Assembly: GCA_009923965.1 (NCBI GenBank)
Contig: RFSL01000061.1
Coordinates: 1 to 6,151, forward strand
From: Flavobacteriia bacterium
Lineage (GTDB): Bacteria; Bacteroidota; Bacteroidia; Flavobacteriales_D; Crocinitomicaceae
Length of the DNA: 6,151 nt
Reading direction: 5' to 3'
The position numbers and the translations under genes are program-made. Below the pieces are notes generated by a model, which saw only the letters and a program-made list of their open reading frames with translations, searched no databases and had not been told where the DNA came from. Shown piece by piece: positions 1 to 5,561 of the stretch (positions within the stretch are counted from its first letter, which is position 1; each line of letters begins with the position of its first letter).

Positions 1-679
1 ATAAATCTTTTTTTAATAATTGCTTATTAAATTCGTTTTCAAGTGCCTGCCCACTCCTAAGAATTTTTTTGCACCATTCAATTTTTAGGTCAGTTTGTTC
101 CTCTTGCGATAATTTCCATTCTATATCGCTATCAACCAATCTTTTTCGAAGTGTATTTAATAAAATTGCAACAGAAACAGAAATATTAAAACTTTCTGTA
201 AATCCAAACATCGGGATTTTAACCTGGTAATCGGCAGCTTGAAGTACAGATTCAGATAATCCTTCCTGTTCTGTACCAAAAAAAATCGCTAAGGGTTGTT
301 CTAAAGGAAGATCATTGATTGTAAAAGCTTCGGTGTGAGGAGTCGTTGCAACAATTTTATATCCTTGATTTTTTAATAGATTCATACAATCCTCTGACGG
401 ATTCTCACTTCCATAGTTATGAACATCAATCCATCTTCCTGCACCAAGTGCTATATCGCGGTTTATTGCAAATTCATTGTTTTTTTCAATGACATGTAAT
501 TCTTGAATTCCAAAACAGTCACAGGTTCTGAGAACTGCAGAAGCATTGTGTTCTTGAAAAATATTTTCGATGCATAAAGTAATGTGTTTTGTCCGTTCGG
601 AAGCAACGCGATCAAATAGTTCAATTTTATGTTCAGAAATAATGTCGTAAAATCCTTCAAGAACTTTTTTTTGATTCAT
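1..679 (-). CDS. trmH: TrmH-family tRNA 2'-O-methyltransferase (probable Gm18), C-terminus cut by window edge
   Basis: This gene has no stop inside the window; 226 codons are visible from the ATG at 677-679. It encodes a SpoU/TrmH (SPOUT-class, trefoil-knot) methyltransferase, which uses S-adenosylmethionine to methylate a ribose 2'-OH, in TrmH proper at G18 of tRNA in the cytoplasm. Visible motifs are motif 1 HNASAVLRT (44-52, with Asn45 and the presumed catalytic Arg51), motif 2 FFGTEQEGLS (133-142) and motif 3 IPMFGFTESFNISVSVAI (155-172, with Ser163 and Asn165). There is no N-terminal L30e-like substrate-binding domain, which favours TrmH over rRNA-type RlmB relatives. E. coli TrmH is about 229 residues, so only a few residues are probably missing. 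The start lies one base after the stop of the acetyltransferase gene (TAG-G-ATG), so translation is probably coupled. The family call is firm; the exact tRNA target is inferred. Confidence 0.9.
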   Translation of the reverse strand, partial: MNQKKVLEGFYDIISEHKIELFDRVASERTKHITLCIENIFQEHNASAVLRTCDCFGIQELHVIEKNNEFAINRDIALGAGRWIDVHNYGSENPSEDCMNLLKNQGYKIVATTPHTEAFTINDLPLEQPLAIFFGTEQEGLSESVLQAADYQVKIPMFGFTESFNISVSVAILLNTLRKRLVDSDIEWKLSQEEQTDLKIEWCKKILRSGQALENEFNKQLLKKDL

Positions 680-680
680 C

Positions 681-1115
681 CTATAGTTTTTTAGACATTA
701 AATAATGTTGAATTTCGCCGAAAAGTTTGTAGGAAGGTTCCTGCAATTGGTAAGAAAGTTTTTCGTAGAAAGGAATAGCTGATTCTCTAGCGTGTAAAAT
801 TATTTCATTCACTTTATCATTGCGGCAATATTTTTCCATTTCTATCATAAGCAATTTTCCATATCCTGATCCTTGTTCATTCTTTTCCACCGCCATAAAT
901 CGAATTTGTCGTTTTTCACCTTCACATTTATCCAATCTTCCAACAGCTAAGAGATTAATTCCTTTGTACAACGCAAAATGTTGTTCATTTGCATCTCCCT
1001 CATTTCTTTCGCTTCCAATTGGTTGATTCCAAGGTTCCCGAAGAACACGATACCTAAGATCATAATATTCGACCCATTCTTTATCTGTTTTCGGACTTCT
1101 TATTTCTATTCCCAT
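681..1115 (-). CDS. GNAT family N-acetyltransferase
   Basis: A 144-residue single-domain GNAT acyltransferase that should transfer an acetyl group from acetyl-CoA to an amine; the substrate is not predictable from sequence. The N-terminal part carries YYDLRYRVLREPW (17-29). Next comes the central strand IRFMAVE (71-77), leading into the acetyl-CoA pyrophosphate loop QGSGYG (81-86, fitting Q/R-x-x-G-x-G/A). The second half has LHARESAIPFYEKLSY (107-122) and a C-terminal IQHYLMSK (135-142). This arrangement is familiar from a widespread, mostly uncharacterised bacterial GNAT subgroup. The next Met is residue 74, so the first ATG is the only sensible start. That ATG lies inside the last codons of the upstream CoA-transferase gene (10-nt overlap in another frame), and the stop is one base before trmH. 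It is probably co-transcribed with both. A role as a protein or small-molecule acetylase cannot be distinguished. Confidence 0.88.
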   Translation of the reverse strand: MGIEIRSPKTDKEWVEYYDLRYRVLREPWNQPIGSERNEGDANEQHFALYKGINLLAVGRLDKCEGEKRQIRFMAVEKNEQGSGYGKLLMIEMEKYCRNDKVNEIILHARESAIPFYEKLSYQLQEPSYKLFGEIQHYLMSKKL

Positions 1116-2176
1116 TCAAAAGCGATTGACGTTACTCGTTTTGTTTCTTTATCAGCAATTTGCTCTGAGCGAACTAATTTTTTAGCATTTTCATCTTCAA
1201 AAACTTCTTTCAAATTTTTAATTTTTGCACAGGGAATGTGTAAGTTATGCATTGCATTTAAAAGGTTAGTTGAAGTAAAACACTTCACTTTTTCTTGAAT
1301 TATTTCCGCTAATTTTTTTCTATTTTCTACACGATTTTGATTCGTGGAAAAGTCTTTTTCTTCTGGTAAGTTTCCGCAACTTAAAAAGCTACATAATTTC
1401 TCAAAGTGACTTTCTGAACCAATTGCAAAGGTGATTAAATGACCGTCAGATGAAGTAAAAATCTCACCGTATGGAGCAATATTTGGATGGCAACTTCCTA
1501 AACGTTTTGGAATTTTATTCTCCATTAAGTAGTTTGACGCTTGATTCATTAAACTAGAAATTGCAGCATCGTAGAGAGAAACAGAAACAGTACTGCCAAA
1601 TTGTGTTTTTTCTCGCTCTAAAAGTGCAATGAGTAAACCTTCTTTAAGATGGTGAGCCGCCAAAACATCTATGAAAGCAACTGGCATTTTAACTGGGCCA
1701 CTTTCCTCTGTCCCATTCATGGACATAAAGCCGGTTTCTGCCTGCAAGATTAGGTCGTATGCAACACGATCACTGTCATTCCCAAAACCAGATATTTTTC
1801 CGATAATTAAACGAGAATTATTTTTACGAAGGATTTTTTCTGTGATATTTAATTTTCTTTCATCACCTTTTTTAAAATTCATAATGACTATATCAGATGA
1901 ATTGGTCATTTCTATCAATTTTGCATTATCTGTATTATCGCTTATGTCAAGGTTTATATATTCTTTTTTATAATTAACAGCAGAAAAATAAGCTGAAATA
2001 GGACTATCTTTATCTTCACTTGGTAATTTCCATGTTCTTGTGACATCTCCCAACCTTTTATTTTCAATTTTTATAACCTCAGCTCCTAATTCCGCAAAAA
2101 ATGTTGCTACTGATGGCCCGGCTAAAACTGTAGAAAGATCAATTATTTTAAGATTGCTGAAAAGTGACGACTTCAT
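1106..2176 (-). CDS. CaiB/BaiF family (class III) CoA-transferase
   Basis: A 356-residue CaiB/BaiF-fold protein, somewhat shorter than the usual 380-430 but apparently complete. The class moves CoA between carboxylic acids through an aspartyl-CoA thioester. Visible family signatures are DLSTVLAGP near the N-terminus (13-21), AELGAEVIKIE (28-38), KISGFG (127-132), YDLILQAETGFMSMNG (140-155), AFIDVLAAHH (167-176), REKTQFGSTVSVSLYDA (188-204) and HPNIAPYGEIFTSSDG (230-245). Asp170 sits where formyl-CoA transferase has its catalytic Asp169. Tyr140 occupies the place where the related alpha-methylacyl-CoA racemases have a catalytic His, which favours a transferase over a racemase. Donor and acceptor acids are unknown; no partner dehydratase, decarboxylase or acyl-CoA dehydrogenase is nearby. 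The start codon overlaps the stop of the RlpA-like gene as ATGA, and the tail overlaps the GNAT gene by 10 nt. Confidence 0.9.
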   Translation of the reverse strand: MKSSLFSNLKIIDLSTVLAGPSVATFFAELGAEVIKIENKRLGDVTRTWKLPSEDKDSPISAYFSAVNYKKEYINLDISDNTDNAKLIEMTNSSDIVIMNFKKGDERKLNITEKILRKNNSRLIIGKISGFGNDSDRVAYDLILQAETGFMSMNGTEESGPVKMPVAFIDVLAAHHLKEGLLIALLEREKTQFGSTVSVSLYDAAISSLMNQASNYLMENKIPKRLGSCHPNIAPYGEIFTSSDGHLITFAIGSESHFEKLCSFLSCGNLPEEKDFSTNQNRVENRKKLAEIIQEKVKCFTSTNLLNAMHNLHIPCAKIKNLKEVFEDENAKKLVRSEQIADKETKRVTSIAFEWE

Positions 2177-2559
2177 TTTTTTATTTTTGGAGAATTACTA
2201 GCAATAACTTCAATAGTTACAGTTGCTAATCCCTCACGCACAAAATTAAGTTTTTTTGCTGCATTTAATGTTACGTCAATTGCTCTTCGGTTACTTTGAG
2301 ACATACGATCATTTATCCTTAATAATATTAAAGAGTCGTTTTTTAAATTGGTAACTTTTACGATTGTGCCAAATGACAAGGATTTATGAGCCGCAGTTAG
2401 ACTATCATTACTGAAAGTTTCACCGGATGAGGTTCTTCGTCCATTAAAGGAATTTGCATAATAACTTGCAGTGCCTTTTTCTATTTCAATTATAAAAAAT
2501 CCACATGCTAATCCTGAAATTATGAGCAAATAGAAATACCAAAAGTTGTTTTTTATCAT
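2173..2559 (-). CDS. Small RlpA-like double-psi beta-barrel protein (possible septal/peptidoglycan lytic transglycosylase)
   Basis: A 128-residue exported protein. Residues 6-25 are a hydrophobic signal or anchor segment. It contains a SGLACG stretch, but Gly rather than Leu at -3 of Cys19 makes it a poor lipobox. Residues 29-118 form one RlpA-type double-psi beta-barrel: GTASYY (29-34), FNGRRTSSGETF (38-49), TAAHKSLSFGTIVKVTN (55-71), RINDR (81-85) and RRAIDVTLNAAKKL (91-104). His58 and Asp84 match the pair needed for the lytic transglycosylase activity of Pseudomonas RlpA, which cleaves glycan strands lacking stem peptides. Long RlpA proteins such as those of E. coli and Pseudomonas also carry a C-terminal SPOR domain that targets them to the septum; it is absent here, so septal targeting is doubtful. 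This is the first gene of the minus-strand cluster, and its stop overlaps the CoA-transferase start by 4 nt. The fold is certain; enzymatic activity is inferred. Confidence 0.87.
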   Translation of the reverse strand: MIKNNFWYFYLLIISGLACGFFIIEIEKGTASYYANSFNGRRTSSGETFSNDSLTAAHKSLSFGTIVKVTNLKNDSLILLRINDRMSQSNRRAIDVTLNAAKKLNFVREGLATVTIEVIASNSPKIKK

Positions 2560-2586
2560 GCTCTAAGTTACGAAGAACTGAGCATA

Positions 2587-2616
2587 CAAAAAAATCATCT
2601 CATTAGAGCGCTACAA
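2587..2616 (-). promoter_or_regulatory. Candidate Bacteroidota promoter for the rlpA-like/CoA-transferase/GNAT/trmH operon
   Basis: Read on the minus strand, a TTG (2616-2614) is followed after 19 nt by TTTTTTTG (2594-2587). The Bacteroidota sigma-ABfr consensus is TTTG or TTG at -33 and TAnnTTTG at -7, with about 19-21 nt between them. The -7 box here has one mismatch, T for A at its second position. The box ends 27 nt before the start codon at 2559, giving a short leader of roughly 20 nt. Poly-T tracts are frequent in AT-rich DNA, so this is only a plausible candidate. Confidence 0.3.
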
Positions 2617-2632
2617 CTTTCATCAAATTCAT

Positions 2633-2640
2633 TAAATTTG
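2633..2640 (+). promoter_or_regulatory. Bacteroidota -7 promoter element upstream of aconitase
   Basis: TAAATTTG is an exact match to the Bacteroidota -7 consensus TAnnTTTG, on the strand and at the distance expected for the aconitase gene (31 nt before the ATG, so a leader of about 25 nt). No good -33 TTG is visible 17-23 nt upstream, where the sequence reads CTACAACTTTCATC. That lowers certainty, although many promoters in this phylum have a weak -33 box. Confidence 0.5.
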
Positions 2641-2651
2641 TGGCACACAAA
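2637..2651. repeat. 15-bp inverted repeat over the aconitase -7 box and presumed transcription start
   Basis: TTTGTG-GCA-CACAAA is a perfect 6-bp inverted repeat with a 3-nt centre. Its left arm overlaps the end of the -7 element, and the rest covers the expected start of transcription. The position suits a repressor operator, but arms of 6 bp are short and could occur by chance. No regulator is encoded in the window. Confidence 0.35.
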
Positions 2652-2663
2652 ATTGTAATATTT

Positions 2664-2671
2664 AGAAGAAG
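2664..2671 (+). promoter_or_regulatory. Purine-rich stretch abutting the aconitase start codon
   Basis: AGAAGAAG directly precedes the ATG at 2672 with no spacer, so it is not a normally spaced Shine-Dalgarno site. Bacteroidota genes often lack a strong Shine-Dalgarno sequence and rely on A-rich, unstructured leaders, which fits. The start choice rests mainly on the protein: MVFDLEMIKKVY aligns with the usual N-terminus of the family. Confidence 0.35.
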
Positions 2672-4936
2672 ATGGTTTTTGATTTAGAAATGATTAAAAA
2701 GGTATACGAAAAGTATCCAGAACGTATTGAAGTAGCCAGAAAAATAATAGGTAGACCTCTTACTTTATCTGAAAAAATACTATATGCTCATCTTTGGGAT
2801 AAAAATGCAACTGTTTCTCATGAAAGAGGAAAGTCGTATGTTGATTTCGCGCCAGACCGAGTAGCTATGCAAGATGCTACAGCTCAAATGGCACTTTTAC
2901 AATTTATGCAAGCTGGCAAGAAAAAAGTTGCTGTTCCTTCTACCGTTCATGCAGATCATTTAATTCAGGCGAAAGTTGGTGCTACAAAGGACTTACAAGA
3001 ATCTTTGAATCAAAACAATGAGGTTTTTAATTTTCTTTCTACTATCTCAGATAAATATGGAATTGGATTTTGGAAGCCAGGAGCAGGGATTATACATCAA
3101 GTTGTCTTGGAAAATTATGCTTTTCCGGGAGGAATGATGATAGGAACAGATTCTCATACCGTAAATGCTGGTGGTTTGGGAATGCTTGCAATTGGAGTTG
3201 GTGGTGCTGATGCAGTTGATGTAATGGCAGGAATGGCTTGGGAATTAAAGTTCCCAAAATTAATTGGGGTAAAATTGACAGGAAAATTAAACGGGTGGAC
3301 ATCAGCGAAAGATGTAATTTTAAAAGTTGCTGATATATTAACTGTAAAAGGTGGGACAGGAGCAATCGTTGAATATTTTGGTCCTGGCGCTCTTTCATTA
3401 TCTTGTACAGGAAAAGGCACTATTTGCAATATGGGAGCAGAAATAGGAGCAACAACTTCTACTTTTGGTTATGACGATTCCATGCGACGGTATTTAAGTG
3501 CAACTGGAAGGGCAGAAGTCGTTGTAGCAGCAGATTTAATTGCAGAACATTTAACAGGTGATCCTGAGGTTTATGATAATCCAGAGAAGTATTTCGATCA
3601 ACTCATAGAACTTAACTTAAGTGAGTTAGAACCACATATAAACGGACCATTTACTCCGGACAGAGGAACTCCAGTTTCAAAAATGCGGGCAGAAGCGGAA
3701 GCAAATAATTGGCCGATGAAAGTGGAATGGGGATTAATTGGTTCTTGCACCAACTCATCTTATGAAGATATGGCGCGTGCTGCATCAATAGTTGAACAAG
3801 CGGTTGCGCATGGAATTACTCCAAAAGCTGAATTCGGAATAAATCCTGGATCTGAGCAAGTGCGTTATACGATTGAAAGAGATGGAATCATTGCCACTTT
3901 CGAAAAATTGGGAACCAAGATTTTCACAAATGCTTGCGGTCCTTGTATCGGACAATGGGATCGTGCAGGAGCAGAAAAGCAAGAAAAGAATACGATAATT
4001 CATTCATTTAATCGAAATTTTTCGAAACGTGCTGACGGAAATCCAAATACGCATGCATTTGTTACTTCCCCAGAAATGGTTGCAGCTATTGCAATTTCTG
4101 GAGATTTGGGATTTAATCCATTAAAAGATACCTTGACATCTGCGAATGGTGAGCAAATTACATTAAGTCCTCCAAAAGGTGACGAGCTTCCGAATAAGGG
4201 TTTTGATGTTGAAGACAACGGTTTTCAAGCACCTGCTGAAGATGGTAGCGGAATCCTTATTTCAGTAGATCCGAATTCATCTCGTTTGCAATTATTGGAG
4301 AACTTCCCAGTTTGGAACGGTGATAATATTTTAGGAATGAAATTACTTATTAAAGCAAAAGGCAAGTGTACAACAGATCATATTTCTATGGCTGGACCTT
4401 GGTTGCGTTACCGTGGACATTTAGATAATATTTCAAACAATATGCTCATTGGAGCTGAAAATGCATTTAATGGAAAAGCTAATTCAGTAAAAAATCTTTT
4501 GACTGGTGAATATGGTGAAGTCCCAGCAGTACAACGAGCTTATAAAGCCGCAGGAATTCCTACAATTGTTGTTGGTGATCACAATTACGGTGAAGGATCT
4601 TCACGTGAACATGCAGCAATGGAACCAAGGCATCTAGGAGTTTGTGCAATAATTGTAAAATCTTTCGCGCGAATTCACGAAACAAATTTAAAGAAGCAAG
4701 GAATGTTAGGATTGACTTTTAACATTGAAAATGATTACGATAAAATCCGTGAAGATGATATCTTAAGTTTTACTGATTTAGCTTCTTTTTCTCCAGGGAA
4801 ACAAATAAATCTTGAAATAAAACACAAAGATGGGTCAATAGAAAATATCTTTTTAAATCATACTTATAATGCTTCTCAGATTGAATGGTTTAAAGCTGGA
4901 TCTGCATTGAATTTAATTAAACTCACACAAAAGTAA
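2672..4936 (+). CDS. acn: Aconitate hydratase (aconitase, mitochondrial type)
   Basis: A complete 754-residue [4Fe-4S] aconitase (EC 4.2.1.3) that interconverts citrate and isocitrate via cis-aconitate in the cytoplasmic TCA cycle. Its length and motifs match the mitochondrial-type class rather than the longer AcnA/IRP1 (about 890) or AcnB forms. The cluster cysteines are Cys359 in GSCTNSSYED and Cys422 and Cys425 in ACGPCIGQW, equivalent to 358, 421 and 424 of mammalian aconitase. Active-site residues are also in place: Asp95-His96, the TDSH motif (159-162), Arg448 and Arg453 in SFNRNFSKR, Arg581 in RGHLDNISNN, and Ser643-Ser644-Arg645 in GEGSSREHAA. Residues 1 to about 530 form the cluster-binding domains 1-3, and roughly 550-754 the swivelling domain 4. 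It is the first gene of a two-gene plus-strand unit; the beta-barrel gene starts one base after its stop. It is divergent from the RlpA-like operon across 112 nt. Nothing looks damaged. Confidence 0.98.
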   Translation: MVFDLEMIKKVYEKYPERIEVARKIIGRPLTLSEKILYAHLWDKNATVSHERGKSYVDFAPDRVAMQDATAQMALLQFMQAGKKKVAVPSTVHADHLIQAKVGATKDLQESLNQNNEVFNFLSTISDKYGIGFWKPGAGIIHQVVLENYAFPGGMMIGTDSHTVNAGGLGMLAIGVGGADAVDVMAGMAWELKFPKLIGVKLTGKLNGWTSAKDVILKVADILTVKGGTGAIVEYFGPGALSLSCTGKGTICNMGAEIGATTSTFGYDDSMRRYLSATGRAEVVVAADLIAEHLTGDPEVYDNPEKYFDQLIELNLSELEPHINGPFTPDRGTPVSKMRAEAEANNWPMKVEWGLIGSCTNSSYEDMARAASIVEQAVAHGITPKAEFGINPGSEQVRYTIERDGIIATFEKLGTKIFTNACGPCIGQWDRAGAEKQEKNTIIHSFNRNFSKRADGNPNTHAFVTSPEMVAAIAISGDLGFNPLKDTLTSANGEQITLSPPKGDELPNKGFDVEDNGFQAPAEDGSGILISVDPNSSRLQLLENFPVWNGDNILGMKLLIKAKGKCTTDHISMAGPWLRYRGHLDNISNNMLIGAENAFNGKANSVKNLLTGEYGEVPAVQRAYKAAGIPTIVVGDHNYGEGSSREHAAMEPRHLGVCAIIVKSFARIHETNLKKQGMLGLTFNIENDYDKIREDDILSFTDLASFSPGKQINLEIKHKDGSIENIFLNHTYNASQIEWFKAGSALNLIKLTQK

Positions 4937-4937
4937 G

Positions 4938-5561
4938 ATGTTTAAATATTTATTTTTTTCTTTTTTCTTGGTTATAAAATTTACAGCCTCATCTCAAATT
5001 TTATTTACTTCAAATCAAGTAATAGAACCCTATTTAGGTTATCCTAATTTAGGTCGTTTTTCATTAGAATTTTTTTCAGATTCGATAAACAAAGAGAACA
5101 AAGAATTTTCGGGTCTTGCGCCTTCAGGATTGCGTTATTCATATATGTTAAATGATGTAATAAGCGTAGGAGTCGATGTGATTTACAATTCAATTACTGA
5201 AAATTCCTCAACAGTTAAAACTGTATTTATGAATAATGAATGGCTTACTCAAACTAATTTTATGACAATTAAGCTGCAACGTCTGCGACTACATGCACGT
5301 ATAAATTTTCACTTTCCTGTGTCTTCTGCTATGTCTGATTCTTATTTAGGTCTTGGTTTTGGAACAAACAGTAAGTGGAAAAAGACAATCATAAATGGAA
5401 ATAATCTAGAAGAGTTATCTGGAAGAAAAGCTGTCTTATTTCCATTTTCCTTGCGTGTTTGCTATGGTTATCGCTATTATTTCAACTATAATTGGGGAAT
5501 ACAAGGAGAAGTAGGCTTGGGTGGACCACTGCTTTCTGTTGGATTATCTTATAAAATTTAA
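4938..5561 (+). CDS. Outer-membrane beta-barrel protein of unknown function
   Basis: A 207-residue exported protein. Residues 1-19 are a typical signal peptide (Lys3, a hydrophobic run rich in Phe and Leu, then TASS), with likely cleavage just before Gln20, a pattern common in Bacteroidota. The mature part is built of short alternating amphipathic strands separated by turns, for example GLRYSYMLNDVISVGVDVIYN (64-84, key residues Tyr67, Tyr69, Val75, Val79, Tyr83), LRLHARINFHF (116-126), SYLGLGFGTNS (135-145), FSLRVCYGYRYYF (170-182) and WGIQGEVGLG (186-195). It ends in LLSVGLSYKI, a plausible final barrel strand. This suggests a small 8- or 10-stranded barrel of the porin/OmpA-like type, but I do not recognise a specific family. 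The start ATG is one base after the aconitase stop, so it is probably co-transcribed and translationally coupled. Its stop overlaps that of the opposite gene. No ligand or transport function can be assigned. Confidence 0.8.
   Translation: MFKYLFFSFFLVIKFTASSQILFTSNQVIEPYLGYPNLGRFSLEFFSDSINKENKEFSGLAPSGLRYSYMLNDVISVGVDVIYNSITENSSTVKTVFMNNEWLTQTNFMTIKLQRLRLHARINFHFPVSSAMSDSYLGLGFGTNSKWKKTIINGNNLEELSGRKAVLFPFSLRVCYGYRYYFNYNWGIQGEVGLGGPLLSVGLSYKI

Noticed and set aside
463..660. A 65-codon minus-strand open frame inside trmH.
   Set aside because: It lies in another frame within the clear TrmH reading frame, which carries motif 1 across the same bases. The short peptide has no recognisable features.
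820..1298. Two plus-strand open frames (68 and 106 codons) opposite the GNAT gene and the end of the CoA-transferase gene.
   Set aside because: Both are antisense to well-supported genes, and their low-complexity Ser/Phe/Ile-rich peptides are typical of reverse-strand reading of AT-rich coding DNA.
1671..1973. A 100-codon plus-strand open frame opposite the CoA-transferase gene.
   Set aside because: It is antisense to the conserved catalytic region of the CoA-transferase and has no recognisable domain.
2560..2609. Seven-base inverted repeat GCTCTAA (2560-2566) and TTAGAGC (2603-2609), and the palindrome AGCGCT (2607-2612).
   Set aside because: The arms are short, the spacing is 36 nt and there is no T-tract. 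They do not make a terminator or a convincing operator, and chance is a fair explanation.
3090..4218. Four minus-strand open frames (72-102 codons) within aconitase.
   Set aside because: All are antisense to intact, highly conserved aconitase sequence and are explained as shadows of it.
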